64,000 nt of DNA from Alphaproteobacteria bacterium (lineage in GTDB: Bacteria; Pseudomonadota; Alphaproteobacteria; Ferrovibrionales; Ferrovibrionaceae), in contig JAGXRD010000043.1 of the NCBI GenBank assembly GCA_018336035.1, positions 39,310 to 103,309 on the forward strand, in the 5' to 3' direction. This document shows, one piece after another, positions 38,404 to 46,785 of the stretch. The notes below the pieces were generated by a model. It made no database searches, was not told where the DNA came from, and saw only the letters and a list, made by a program, of their open reading frames with translations. The position numbers were made by a program, and so were the translations under genes. Numbering within the stretch: position 1 is the stretch's first letter; each line of letters starts with the position of its first letter.

Positions 38404-38424
38404 CAAAAGCCTTAGAAAGAAAGC

Positions 38425-38718
38425 TTAGGCAGCCTTGGCGGCCAGGGCCTTCTTGATCTTGCGCTTGATCGTCAGGGCGTCGCTCGACAGCAGCTCGTCC
38501 TTGGTCTTGATCAGCCAGTTGTCGATGCCGCCATTATGCTCGACCGAGCGCAGGCCATGCGACGACACGCGCAGCGTCACATCGCGACCGAGCGCTTCAC
38601 TGATCAGCGACACGACATGCAGGTTCGGCAGGAACCGGCGGCGGGTCTTGTTGTTGGCGTGGCTGACGTTGTTACCGGACTGAACGCCCTTGCCGGTCAC
38701 TTCGCAACGACGGGCCAT
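38425..38718 (-). CDS. rpmB: 50S ribosomal protein L28
   Basis: This 97-aa L28 begins [24 protein letters not shown] and has [13 protein letters not shown] and the expected basic C terminus ([14 protein letters not shown]). It is a structural protein of the large subunit. It is monocistronic here and convergent with the phytase-like gene over a shared terminator. The divergent gap to rpmH is 316 nt. Confidence 0.98.
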   Translation of the reverse strand: MARRCEVTGKGVQSGNNVSHANNKTRRRFLPNLHVVSLISEALGRDVTLRVSSHGLRSVEHNGGIDNWLIKTKDELLSSDALTIKRKIKKALAAKAA

Positions 38719-38899
38719 GATGAACCTCTAACTTTCCAAGTGGTGGTCTAAATTCGGTGGCCGGTTATAGGGGCCTGATCCGGGAGCGTCAACCGGCAAA
38801 AGCCGCTCAAAAGCCTGTTCTGGCGGGGTAAGCGGCTGGGTCCGGCGGGTCTGCGACAAAATGGCGGAAAATCCGGCCAAAGTCCTGCCAAATCCCGCG

Positions 38900-38928
38900 T
38901 TGACTCTGTGCAGGCGACCCCGTATACA
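38900..38928 (+). promoter_or_regulatory. Sigma-70-type promoter of the rpmH operon
   Basis: TTGACT (38900-38905) and TATACA (38923-38928) are separated by exactly 17 nt, close to consensus. Transcription should start near 38935, giving a leader of about 100 nt before rpmH. The rest of the 316-nt gap toward rpmB shows no other clear element apart from the leader hairpin. Confidence 0.75.
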
Positions 38929-38944
38929 GCGGGACCCATTTTCC

Positions 38945-38964
38945 GGGGGCCTTTGCGGGCCCCC
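38945..38964 (+). promoter_or_regulatory. GC-rich hairpin in the rpmH 5' leader
   Basis: GGGGGCC pairs perfectly with GGCCCCC around a six-base TTTGCG loop, about 70 nt before the rpmH start and just after the expected transcription start. It is not followed by a T run, so it is not a simple terminator. It may protect the mRNA 5' end or be a protein-binding leader element. Confidence 0.5.
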
Positions 38965-39034
38965 AACGTGTTTATGTTTAACCATCTTTTTGGCGGTTTT
39001 CCGCGGAAGATGGGAAGTCAGACGGAGAGCCGCT

Positions 39035-39172
39035 GTGTCGAAACGGACTTATCAACCTTCCAAGCTGGTGCGTAAGCGCCGCCATGGTTTCCGCGCCCGT
39101 ATGGCCACCGTGGGCGGCCGCAACGTGATTGCCTCGCGGCGCGCTCAGGGCCGCAAGAAGCTCTCGGCGTAA
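39035..39172 (+). CDS. rpmH: 50S ribosomal protein L34
   Basis: The 45-aa L34 starts at GTG 39035 after GACGGAGAG. It has the invariant [20 protein letters not shown] and ends with GRKKLSA. Only 10 nt separate its stop from rnpA, the classic rpmH-rnpA pair. It uses a GTG start, which is common for rpmH in this group. Confidence 0.98.
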   Translation: MSKRTYQPSKLVRKRRHGFRARMATVGGRNVIASRRAQGRKKLSA

Positions 39173-39182
39173 TTTACCCGCG

Positions 39183-39548
39183 ATGGCGTCGGGCGGTGTC
39201 GAGCGACTCCGCCGCCGCGCGGATTATCTCCGGGTGCAGGCGGCCGAGCGGCGCATAGCGCTGCCGGGACTGCTGCTGCAGGCCGCGCCCGGTGAGACCG
39301 GCTGTTGCCGGGTTGGCTTCACTGCTTCGCGTAAAGTGGGCAATGCTGTCACCCGCAACCGCGCCCGCCGCCGTCTCAAGGCGCTGGCCGGTGAAATCCT
39401 GCCCAAACATGCCACTCCCGGCCACGACTATGTGCTGGTGGCGCGCCGCGATACACCGGTGCGCGACTATGCCGCCTTGCGTCGCGATCTCGAAGCCGCG
39501 CTAAAGAAGCTGCGTCTGTGGTCCGACCTGCCCGCCGGTGCCGCATGA
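39183..39548 (+). CDS. rnpA: Ribonuclease P protein component
   Basis: The 121-aa basic protein has the RNR signature in [20 protein letters not shown] (about residues 45-64). It is the protein cofactor of RNase P, which matures the 5' end of tRNAs. The ATG at 39183 lies 10 nt after rpmH. Its stop overlaps the yidD start (ATGA), which places all four genes of the block on one message. Confidence 0.96.
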   Translation: MASGGVERLRRRADYLRVQAAERRIALPGLLLQAAPGETGCCRVGFTASRKVGNAVTRNRARRRLKALAGEILPKHATPGHDYVLVARRDTPVRDYAALRRDLEAALKKLRLWSDLPAGAA

Positions 39549-39802
39549 CCCTGGCCGCACAACTTCTCAGCCTGCCGATCAAGGCCTATCGACTCGTGCT
39601 GTCGCCCTGGGTCGGGCATAACTGCCGCTACCAGCCGACCTGCTCCTGTTATGCGCTTGAAGCGCTGGAGTCGCATGGTGCGGTGCGCGGCGGCTATCTC
39701 GCCGTGCGACGATTGGCCAGTTGCAATCCCTTTGGCGGCAGTGGTTACGATCCGGTCCCGCCGGTTCCTGAAGTTTCCTCCGTACAGCAAGGCTCAGTCT
39801 GA
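39545..39802 (+). CDS. yidD: Membrane protein insertion efficiency factor YidD
   Basis: The 85-aa protein has the three conserved Cys of the family in [17 protein letters not shown] and the later [15 protein letters not shown]. It also has an amphipathic N-terminal helix [18 protein letters not shown] that lies on the inner membrane. It assists YidC in inserting membrane proteins. It overlaps rnpA by 4 nt and its last base is the first base of yidC. Confidence 0.96.
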   Translation: MTLAAQLLSLPIKAYRLVLSPWVGHNCRYQPTCSCYALEALESHGAVRGGYLAVRRLASCNPFGGSGYDPVPPVPEVSSVQQGSV

Positions 39803-41640
39803 TGTCCGACCAGAAGAATCTCATCATCGCGATTGCCGTGTCGGTGGCGATCATGCTCGGCTTCCAGTTCTTCGTCGAAGCGCCGAAGCAGGAAAAGCTG
39901 CGTCAGCAGCAGGTCGCGCAGCAGCAGGCCCAGACTCCGGCAGCCCCTGGTGCGGCGCCCGGCGCGGTTCCGGGCGCGCCCGATGCCAGCGGCCTGCCGA
40001 CATTGCCCAGTCTGGCGCAGCAGGTCGATCAGGCCGCCTCGCGTGAGAAGGCGCTGGCCGAGAGCCCGCGTGTGAAGATCGAAGGCAAGCGCCTGGTCGG
40101 TTCGCTCAGCCTGATCGGCGGCCGCATCGACGATGTGGTGCTGCCGGAATACCGCGAGACCATCGCGAAAGACTCCAAGCCGATCCATCTCTTCGCCCCC
40201 ACCGGCGGCCCGTCGCCGTATTACGCCGAATTCGGCTGGACGGCTTCTGGCAACAGCGTCGCGCTGCCGACCGGCCAGACGCGCTGGACGGCCGACAAGG
40301 ATGTGCTGCGTCCGGGCCAGCCGGTGACGCTGACCTGGGATAACGGTCAGGGCCTGGTGTTCAGCCGCAAGGTCGAGATCGACGACAACTATCTCTTCAC
40401 CGTCACGCAGACGGTGGAGAACAAGGGCGGCAACGCCGTCACGCTGTTCCCCTATGCGCTGGTGTCGCGCCATGGCACCCCGACCACCGACGGCCTCTAT
40501 ATCCTGCATGAAGGCCCGGTCGGCGTGTTCCGCGACAAGGTGGCCGACAGCGGCACGCTGAAAGAGCTGAGCTACAAGGACCTGATCGACGACAAGGCGC
40601 GTGAATACGACAGCGTCGGCGGCTGGGTCGGTTTCACCGACAAATACTGGCAGGCCGTGCTGGTGCCGGGCGTGGAGCAAACCGTGAAGGCGCGCTTCAC
40701 CCATGCCAAGCCGGCCAATGGCGTCGACCGCTACCAGGCCGACTATCTCGGCGCTGGCCAGCAGCTCGATCCGGGCAAGTCGGTGGCGGCCACCACGCTG
40801 CTCTTCGCCGGTGCCAAGGAGGTCAATCTGCTCGACCGCTACGAGGAGCAGCACAAGATCCTGCGCTTCGAACTCTCGGTCGACTGGGGCTGGTTCCACT
40901 TCCTGACCAAGCCGATGTTCTACAGCATCGATTACCTGAAGGGTCTGCTCGGCAATATCGGCCTCGCCATGCTGGCGGTCACCGTGATCGTCAAGCTGCT
41001 GTTCTTCCCGCTCGCCTACAAATCCTATGTGGCGATGAGCGCGATGAAGAAGCTGCAGCCTGAGATGCAGAAGATGCGCGAGAAATACGGCGAAGACCGC
41101 GCCAAGATGCAGCAGGAACTGATGGCGCTGTACAAGAAGGAAAAGGTCAATCCGGCCGCCGGCTGTCTGCCGATCCTTCTGCAGATTCCGGTCTTCTTCG
41201 CGCTCTATAAAGTGCTCTACATCGCCATCGAAATGCGTCATGCGCCCTTCTATGGCTGGATTCAGGATCTCTCCGCGCCGGATCCGACCACCTGGCTGAA
41301 CGGCTTCGGCCTGCTGCCCTGGGATGTGCCGCATCTCGGTCCGCTGCAGATCATCTCCATCGGCATCTGGCCGATCATCATGGGCATTTCCATGTGGCTG
41401 CAGATGAAGATGAACCCGACGCCGCCCGATCCGGTGCAGCAGAAGATCTTCGCGCTGATGCCGGTGGTGTTCACCTTCATGCTCGGCAGCTTTGCCGCCG
41501 GCCTGGTGATCTACTGGAGCTGGAACAACACGCTGTCGATCCTGCAGCAGTATGTGATCATGCGCCGCATGGGCGTGAAGATCGGCGGCGGTGCCGACAA
41601 GCCCGATCCCGCGCCGCCCGCCAAGCCGAAAAAGAAGTAA
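39802..41640 (+). CDS. yidC: Membrane protein insertase YidC
   Basis: The 612-aa inner-membrane insertase starts with an N-terminal TM helix (LIIAIAVSVAIMLGFQFFV), followed by an Ala/Pro-rich linker and the periplasmic beta domain (about residues 75-355). The conserved YidC/Oxa1 core then runs to residue 600, with a cytosolic helical hairpin (KKLQPEMQKMREKYGEDRAK) and four further TM segments. It works alone or with SecYEG. It overlaps yidD by one base, and engB follows 6 nt later. Confidence 0.98.
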   Translation: MSDQKNLIIAIAVSVAIMLGFQFFVEAPKQEKLRQQQVAQQQAQTPAAPGAAPGAVPGAPDASGLPTLPSLAQQVDQAASREKALAESPRVKIEGKRLVGSLSLIGGRIDDVVLPEYRETIAKDSKPIHLFAPTGGPSPYYAEFGWTASGNSVALPTGQTRWTADKDVLRPGQPVTLTWDNGQGLVFSRKVEIDDNYLFTVTQTVENKGGNAVTLFPYALVSRHGTPTTDGLYILHEGPVGVFRDKVADSGTLKELSYKDLIDDKAREYDSVGGWVGFTDKYWQAVLVPGVEQTVKARFTHAKPANGVDRYQADYLGAGQQLDPGKSVAATTLLFAGAKEVNLLDRYEEQHKILRFELSVDWGWFHFLTKPMFYSIDYLKGLLGNIGLAMLAVTVIVKLLFFPLAYKSYVAMSAMKKLQPEMQKMREKYGEDRAKMQQELMALYKKEKVNPAAGCLPILLQIPVFFALYKVLYIAIEMRHAPFYGWIQDLSAPDPTTWLNGFGLLPWDVPHLGPLQIISIGIWPIIMGISMWLQMKMNPTPPDPVQQKIFALMPVVFTFMLGSFAAGLVIYWSWNNTLSILQQYVIMRRMGVKIGGGADKPDPAPPAKPKKK

Positions 41641-41646
41641 GACGTC

Positions 41647-42312
41647 ATGGCCGAACTGCCGGCCGTCGATGAAAGCTTCACCCCGGCCGCGCTGGAGCGC
41701 GGCCGGCTGCTTTTTGCCGCGCAGTGCGATTTCTTCGCCGGCGCGATGACGGTGCCGCAGCTGGCGCCGGCGCGTGGCCCGGAGATCGCCTTTGCCGGCC
41801 GGTCCAACGTGGGCAAGTCGTCGCTGGTCAATGCGCTGACCGGGCGCAAGACTCTGGCGCGCGTGTCCAATACGCCGGGCCGCACGCAGCAGCTCAATTT
41901 CTTCGACCTCAACCTCGGCACGCTCACCCTGGTCGACCTGCCGGGCTATGGCTATTCCTCGGTCGGCAAATCCAAGGCGGCGGCCTGGACCGAAACGACG
42001 CGCGCCTATCTGAAGGGCCGGGCCGAACTGAAGCGTGTCTGCCTGCTGGTCGACAGCCGTCATGGTCTGAAGCCCGGCGACGAAGACATCATGACGCTGC
42101 TGGATAAGTCGGCGGTGATCTATCAGGTGGTGCTGACCAAGGCCGACAAGACCGGGCCGACCGCGCTGGCCGAGGTCAAGGCTGCCACGGCAGAGACATT
42201 AAAGCGTCATGTGGCGGCGCATCCGATCATCCGCGTCACCTCCAGCGAAACCGGTGCCGGCATTCCGGAACTGCGGGCCGAGCTTGCAGCTTTAGCCGAA
42301 CGCGATTTATAA
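41647..42312 (+). CDS. engB: Ribosome biogenesis GTPase EngB/YihA
   Basis: The 221-aa TRAFAC GTPase has G1 [14 protein letters not shown] (about residues 50-63), G2 [13 protein letters not shown]3 [14 protein letters not shown] and G4 TKADKTG. It acts in 50S assembly. The gene is tightly linked to yidC (6 nt), as in many alphaproteobacteria, and argB follows after 37 nt. Confidence 0.96.
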   Translation: MAELPAVDESFTPAALERGRLLFAAQCDFFAGAMTVPQLAPARGPEIAFAGRSNVGKSSLVNALTGRKTLARVSNTPGRTQQLNFFDLNLGTLTLVDLPGYGYSSVGKSKAAAWTETTRAYLKGRAELKRVCLLVDSRHGLKPGDEDIMTLLDKSAVIYQVVLTKADKTGPTALAEVKAATAETLKRHVAAHPIIRVTSSETGAGIPELRAELAALAERDL

Positions 42313-42349
42313 CTTTTTTGAACCACAGAAAACGCCGGGAAGCACAGCC

Positions 42350-43267
42350 ATGAAGACAACGACCGGGCCGCAACCGCTGGAACAGCATCTGCAGCAGACC
42401 GCCAAGGTCCTGTCCGAGGCGCTGCCTTATATGCGCCGCTTCGCCGGGCAGACCATGGTCATCAAATACGGCGGCCATGCCATGGGCGATGAGGAACTGG
42501 CGCATCAGTTCGCCCGCGACGTGGTGCTGATCAAGCAGGTCGGCATCAACCCCATCGTGGTGCATGGCGGCGGCCCGCAGATCGGCGCGATGCTGGAGCG
42601 GCTCAAGATCAAGAGCGAATTCATCGATGGTCTGCGCGTGACCGACCAGGCCACCGTCGAGATCGTCGAGATGGTGCTGGCCGGGTCGATCAACAAGCAG
42701 ATCGTCACCGCCATCAACGGCGCCGGCGGCACCGGCATCGGCCTCTCGGGCAAGGATGGCCGCCTGATCGAGGCGCGTAAACTGCGCCGCTCGGTGCGCG
42801 ATCCCGGCTCGAATATCGAAAAGCTGCTCGATCTCGGCTTCGTCGGCGAGCCGACGCGTATCAACCCGGAAATCCTGCGCACCATGCAGACGTCCAACCT
42901 CATCCCCGTCGTGGCCCCGATCGGCATTGGCGAGAATGGCGAGACCTACAATATCAACGCCGATACCTCGGCCGGCGCGATTGCCGCCGCCATGGGAGCG
43001 ACGAAGCTGCTGATGCTCACCGATGTGGCTGGCGTGCTGAACAAGGACAAGAAGCTGATCCCCAATCTCACCGCCAAGGAAGCGCTGGTGCTGATGGGCG
43101 ACGGCACCATCTCGGGCGGCATGATCCCGAAGGTGGAAACCTGCCTGGATGCCGTGCGCGGCGGCGTGAATGCCGTGCATATCCTGGATGGCCGCATACC
43201 GCATGTGCTGCTGCTCGAACTGTTCACCGCGCATGGCGTCGGCACGATGATCGAAAAGACGCCATAA
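42350..43267 (+). CDS. argB: Acetylglutamate kinase
   Basis: This 305-aa amino acid kinase-fold enzyme has [14 protein letters not shown] (about residues 38-51), [10 protein letters not shown] (about 70), [12 protein letters not shown] (about 132) and a late [18 protein letters not shown] (about 258). It catalyses the second step of arginine synthesis, phosphorylating N-acetyl-L-glutamate. It ends in a terminator at 43288-43324 and is the last gene of the rpmH to argB run. Confidence 0.97.
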   Translation: MKTTTGPQPLEQHLQQTAKVLSEALPYMRRFAGQTMVIKYGGHAMGDEELAHQFARDVVLIKQVGINPIVVHGGGPQIGAMLERLKIKSEFIDGLRVTDQATVEIVEMVLAGSINKQIVTAINGAGGTGIGLSGKDGRLIEARKLRRSVRDPGSNIEKLLDLGFVGEPTRINPEILRTMQTSNLIPVVAPIGIGENGETYNINADTSAGAIAAAMGATKLLMLTDVAGVLNKDKKLIPNLTAKEALVLMGDGTISGGMIPKVETCLDAVRGGVNAVHILDGRIPHVLLLELFTAHGVGTMIEKTP

Positions 43268-43287
43268 ATTCGGCGTCGAGCTGTTTC

Positions 43288-43324
43288 AAAAAAGCCGCCA
43301 GTGCAAAACCTGGCGGCTTTTTTT
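43288..43324. terminator. Terminator between argB and the DMT transporter gene
   Basis: AAAAAAGCCGCCAG pairs with CTGGCGGCTTTTTTT around TGCAAAAC. The symmetric A and T runs make it usable from both sides. Confidence 0.93.
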
Positions 43325-43333
43325 ATGCCCATC

Positions 43334-44227
43334 TTAATTTTGTGCGGGGCGCCGATTCACCAGCAGAATGCCGGCAATGATCACGATCACCGCCGACCAA
43401 ACGAGAAGCCCATAGCGTTCGCCGAAGACAAAATGCCCGATGCCGAGGCTGGTCGCCGCCATCACATAGCCGATCTGGCTCAGGTAAACCGGCCCGGCCA
43501 CGCGCTGCAGTTCGAAATAGGGAATGAAGCTGAGGCAGGCGAATAGCCCGGCCGCTGCCAGCACCCAGTCGGCCGGTGCTGTGGTCGATGGCAGATAGAG
43601 TCCGCCATGGACGACCAGACTGGCCATCAGCAGCCAGCCGGCCGCGCCGAGCAGGGTGCCGGACGCCAGCGCCAGCGGCGGCGCATCCTTGGGCCAGTAG
43701 CGCGTGCGATAGATATTGCCGGCCGCGAGCGACACCGGCGCCAGCATGGCCAGCAGCATCCAGGGCAGGTCGGCATCGCTGATCGGGCCGGTGCGCGGCA
43801 GCAGGATCATCAGGATGCCCACCACGCCGAGACCGATACCGGCGGCGCGCGTCCAAATCAGCTTTTCCATGCTGAGCATCAGCGCGAAAGCATAGGTCAG
43901 CATGGCGGGGAAGGCGTAGGCGATGCTGGGCAGGCCGGCGCCGATACGGGCCACGGCCAGGAAGATCAGCACATTGGGCAGCGCCAGCGTGATCAGGCCG
44001 CTGATCGCATAGAAGCGCAGATGCCGCAGTGGCGGCCGCGCGCCGGTCAGCATGGCGAGCGCGAGCAGCAACAGGCCGCCGAGCAGGTACTGCCAGAAGG
44101 CGAAGCTGATCACCGGAATGCCGCTCTGCGTCGCGATGCGGGCAAAGGGCGGCGCCATGCCCAGTGTCATGCCGGTGGCGAGCAGGAGCAGCAGGGGATA
44201 GGAGCGCGACTGGGAGAGCGAGGACAT
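43334..44227 (-). CDS. EamA/DMT-family transporter
   Basis: The 297-aa protein has ten hydrophobic segments in two EamA repeats, from LLLLATGMTLGMAPPFARIA at the start to HFVFGERYGLLVWSAVIVII near the end. The superfamily includes metabolite and amino-acid exporters; the substrate is unknown. It is the neighbour of a same-strand LysR-type gene 63 nt upstream, which may control it, and is convergent with argB. Confidence 0.9.
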   Translation of the reverse strand: MSSLSQSRSYPLLLLLATGMTLGMAPPFARIATQSGIPVISFAFWQYLLGGLLLLALAMLTGARPPLRHLRFYAISGLITLALPNVLIFLAVARIGAGLPSIAYAFPAMLTYAFALMLSMEKLIWTRAAGIGLGVVGILMILLPRTGPISDADLPWMLLAMLAPVSLAAGNIYRTRYWPKDAPPLALASGTLLGAAGWLLMASLVVHGGLYLPSTTAPADWVLAAAGLFACLSFIPYFELQRVAGPVYLSQIGYVMAATSLGIGHFVFGERYGLLVWSAVIVIIAGILLVNRRPAQN

Positions 44228-44290
44228 GTTTTTTTCTTTTAGGCGAGGAAGGTGAGGGCGATATAAGGCAGCACTGCGGCCAGTCCAGCC

Positions 44291-45205
44291 TCAGCTGAAC
44301 AGCCAGTTGCGGAAGGCGCGGATGGCGGGCTCGCGGTCACGGCCTTTCAGACAGAGCAGGTAATAGCCGCCCGGTCGCTGCACGCGCAGCTGGGGCAGCG
44401 GTTCGACCAGCCGGCCCTCGCGCAGTTCCTGCGTGACGAAGAAGTCCGGCACCAGCGCGAGGCCGAGGCCGTTGACCGCGGCTTCGATCGACATGAAGAA
44501 ATGCTCAAACGCGGGCCCTCTGCTGGCATTACCTTTCAGTCCGGCCGCCGCGAACCATTCGGCCCAGGCTTCGGGGCGTGTCGAATGCGTCAGCAATGTA
44601 TGGCGCTTCACGTCGTCAGGCTTATGCAGTGGTTTGCTTTTCAGCAAGGCCGGACTCGCCACCAGGATCACGGTTTCCGCGAACAGGAATTCGGCATGCA
44701 GGTCTGCGGGCCATTGTCCGCTGCCATACTGAATGCCGACATCGACCGGCTCGCTGGCGAAATCCACCGGCCGGTCGGCACTGGTGACATCCACCGCGAT
44801 CTCGGGATTGAGCTGATGGAAATCCGCCAGACGCGGCATGAACCAGCGCATCGCAAAGGTCGGCAGCATGGTGATCGCCAGGCGGTTGGCGGGGCGCTTT
44901 CCGTGGCGCGCGATCAGCTTCGTCGCCGCCTGCATGCGCTCAAATGCCTCGGCCAGTGGTGGCAGATAGGCCGCGCCGGCCTCGGTCAGTTCCAGGCCGC
45001 GCGGCCCGCGCCGAAACAGGCCGACGCCGAGATCCTCCTCCAGCTGTTTCACCAGCCGGCTCACCGCGCCCTGCGTCACATGCAGTTCTTCGGCGGCACG
45101 CGTGAAGCTGAGATGTCGGCCGGCTGCCACGAAGGCGCGCAGTGCATTCAGCGAGGGCAGACCGCCTGTAATCCGGGCAGGTTCAGTATGAGAAAAACTC
45201 ATCAT
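44291..45205 (-). CDS. LysR-family transcriptional regulator (GcvA-like)
   Basis: The 304-aa regulator has an N-terminal winged helix (LNALRAFVAAGRHLSFTRAA, EELHVTQGAVSRLVKQLEED) and a LysR substrate-binding domain of the GcvA type (PRGLELTEAGAAYLPPLAEA and on). Start codon: ATG at 45205, inside the short gap to the divergent VOC gene. Likely targets are the divergent VOC gene and the DMT exporter downstream. The ligand is unknown. Confidence 0.92.
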   Translation of the reverse strand: MMSFSHTEPARITGGLPSLNALRAFVAAGRHLSFTRAAEELHVTQGAVSRLVKQLEEDLGVGLFRRGPRGLELTEAGAAYLPPLAEAFERMQAATKLIARHGKRPANRLAITMLPTFAMRWFMPRLADFHQLNPEIAVDVTSADRPVDFASEPVDVGIQYGSGQWPADLHAEFLFAETVILVASPALLKSKPLHKPDDVKRHTLLTHSTRPEAWAEWFAAAGLKGNASRGPAFEHFFMSIEAAVNGLGLALVPDFFVTQELREGRLVEPLPQLRVQRPGGYYLLCLKGRDREPAIRAFRNWLFS

Positions 45206-45223
45206 GCTGCGAGTTTAAATCGG

Positions 45224-45251
45224 TTGCCGGTTCAGCGCCAGTCGCTAGTAT
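45224..45251 (+). promoter_or_regulatory. Candidate promoter of the VOC gene
   Basis: TTGCCG and TAGTAT are spaced by 16 nt and lie about 40 nt before the VOC start, in the gap to the divergent LysR gene. The element matches at positions that matter most but is not a perfect consensus. Confidence 0.45.
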
Positions 45252-45292
45252 CCCGCCCAGTTTAAGCCCCCCAGAAACGAGGATAACTCATA

Positions 45293-45754
45293 ATGAACGC
45301 CCTGGCCCCGCTGACCGCCGCTCCCCAGCAGAAGAGCGCGCTGCGCCCGTTCCATCTGGCCTTCCCGGTCAAGGACATTGCCGCCACGCGCAAGTTCTAT
45401 GGCGAATTGCTGGGCTGCGCCGAAGGCCGCTCGGCGGAACATTGGGTCGATTTCGATTTCTACGGCCATCAGCTGGTGGCGCATCTGGCGCCGGAAGAAT
45501 GCACCATCAAGGCCTATAGCTCGGTCGACGACCACCAGGTGCCGGCCAAGCATTTCGGCGTGATCCTGAGCATCCCGGACTGGAAGGCGCTGGCCAAGAA
45601 GCTGACCGAGGCCGGCATCAACTTCATCATCGAGCCCTATGTGCGGTTCGAGGGCGAGGTGGGCGAACAGCACACCATGTTCTTCCTCGACCCCTCGGGC
45701 AATGCGCTCGAATTCAAGGCCTTCGCCAACGACTCGGCGATCTTCGCGAAGTGA
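45293..45754 (+). CDS. VOC-superfamily protein (glyoxalase/dioxygenase fold)
   Basis: The 153-aa protein has two beta-alpha-beta-beta-beta modules: FHLAFPVKDIAATRKFYGEL with metal His (about residues 22-41), then DFYGHQLVAHLAP, HFGVILSIPDW and a final EQHTMFFLDPSGNALEFKAF with metal Glu. Such proteins bind a divalent metal and act as glyoxalases, dioxygenases or resistance proteins. The real substrate is not apparent. It is divergent from a LysR gene, which often controls such enzymes. GAGGATAACTCATA precedes the ATG. Confidence 0.92.
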   Translation: MNALAPLTAAPQQKSALRPFHLAFPVKDIAATRKFYGELLGCAEGRSAEHWVDFDFYGHQLVAHLAPEECTIKAYSSVDDHQVPAKHFGVILSIPDWKALAKKLTEAGINFIIEPYVRFEGEVGEQHTMFFLDPSGNALEFKAFANDSAIFAK

Positions 45755-45768
45755 CGGCAGCTTGCTGC

Positions 45769-45845
45769 CGTCATCCCGGGCTTTTGACCCGGGATCCCGT
45801 TTAGGTGCCGCCAAAAATGGGACCCCGGCTCAAGGCCGGGGTGAC
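45769..45845. repeat. REP-like bipartite palindrome between convergent genes
   Basis: CGTCATCCCGGGC with hairpin partner GACCCGGGAT forms one arm. ATGGGACCCCGGC with GGCCGGGGTGAC forms the other, with about 20 nt between. It fills the gap between the VOC and haloalkane dehalogenase stops. Confidence 0.88.
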
Positions 45846-45856
45846 AAGGCGGGAAC

Positions 45857-46738
45857 TTAGAATCTGGCGAGCGCTTCCGCAGCGACGCGCTCGCCCCATT
45901 CCTGCACGAAATGCCCGGCCTCGGCTAATTCCAGCGGCGCCGGGCAATTTTTGATCAGCTTCTGCAAGCCATGCATCACCGGCGGGCCGAGCACAGGATC
46001 GGTCATGCCGATCGCCATGAAACTGGTGCCGGTCCAGTCATTCTTCCAGAACTCCCGCGCGCGCTGCGAGGTGGCCGCGCCCGGCGCATTAGGCGCGTCG
46101 GGGACGAGATTGGGAAAACGCCGCACGCCGCCCTTGTAGTCCCTGTCGGGATAGGGCGCTTCATACGCCGCCGCCTCGGCGTCCGACAGATGCGGGCAGC
46201 TGCGCTGCATCAGCTTGGCAATCGCCATATCCGGGTTCTTGTTGTTCCAGGCGCGCCAGTCGAGGAAGCCCTGCGTCAGCGGCATGTCGCCGGTGCCCAA
46301 GGCCGTGTTCATCACCAGCAGGCCGGTGAAACGTTCGGGCATTTTCATCGGCAGGGTCAGGCCCAGCAGCCCGCCCCAGTCCTGCACGACAAGGACCACG
46401 TCATGCAGGTCGAGGGCGCGGATCAGCGCGATCAGGCTGTCGCGATGGAAATCGAAAGTGTAGGTCGCGTCGTCGCGCGGTTTGTCGGATTTGCCGAAGC
46501 CGAAGAGATCGGGCGCCACCACGCGATGGCCGGCGGCCGTAAAGACCGGGATCATCTTGCGGTAAAGATAGCTCCAGGTCGGCTGGCCATGCAGGCAAAG
46601 GAAGGTCTTGCCGGCATGCTTGCCCTCATCGAGGTAATGCATGCGCAGGCCATTGGCCTGCTCGAGGTAATGCGGTCGGAAGGCATAGCCCGGCAGGTTC
46701 TCGAACCTGTCGTCCGGTGTGCGCAGGGCTTCGATCAT
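45857..46738 (-). CDS. Haloalkane dehalogenase, DhlA (HLD-I) type
   Basis: The ATG at 46738 with AGGAGG upstream gives 293 aa. The alpha/beta-hydrolase sequence runs alongside Xanthobacter DhlA: oxyanion HGQPTWSYLYRKMIP, PDLFGFGKSDKP, nucleophile Asp in VVQDWGG with the halide-binding Trp beside it, a second Trp in DWRAWN, the acid Asp in IGMTDPVLGP and His in AGHFVQEWGE. The complete triad and both halide Trp residues support cleavage of a carbon-halogen bond to alcohol and halide in the cytosol. The substrate range is unknown. Neighbours are not a degradation pathway. Confidence 0.92.
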   Translation of the reverse strand: MIEALRTPDDRFENLPGYAFRPHYLEQANGLRMHYLDEGKHAGKTFLCLHGQPTWSYLYRKMIPVFTAAGHRVVAPDLFGFGKSDKPRDDATYTFDFHRDSLIALIRALDLHDVVLVVQDWGGLLGLTLPMKMPERFTGLLVMNTALGTGDMPLTQGFLDWRAWNNKNPDMAIAKLMQRSCPHLSDAEAAAYEAPYPDRDYKGGVRRFPNLVPDAPNAPGAATSQRAREFWKNDWTGTSFMAIGMTDPVLGPPVMHGLQKLIKNCPAPLELAEAGHFVQEWGERVAAEALARF

Positions 46739-46785
46739 GGCGTCCCTCCTGTTTCTTTTCAGGAGAAGACGCCTGATCACGGAAG

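Noticed and set aside
39745..42063. A 772-codon minus-strand frame opposite yidC and engB
   Set aside because: Antisense to two essential genes with complete motifs. No start signal.
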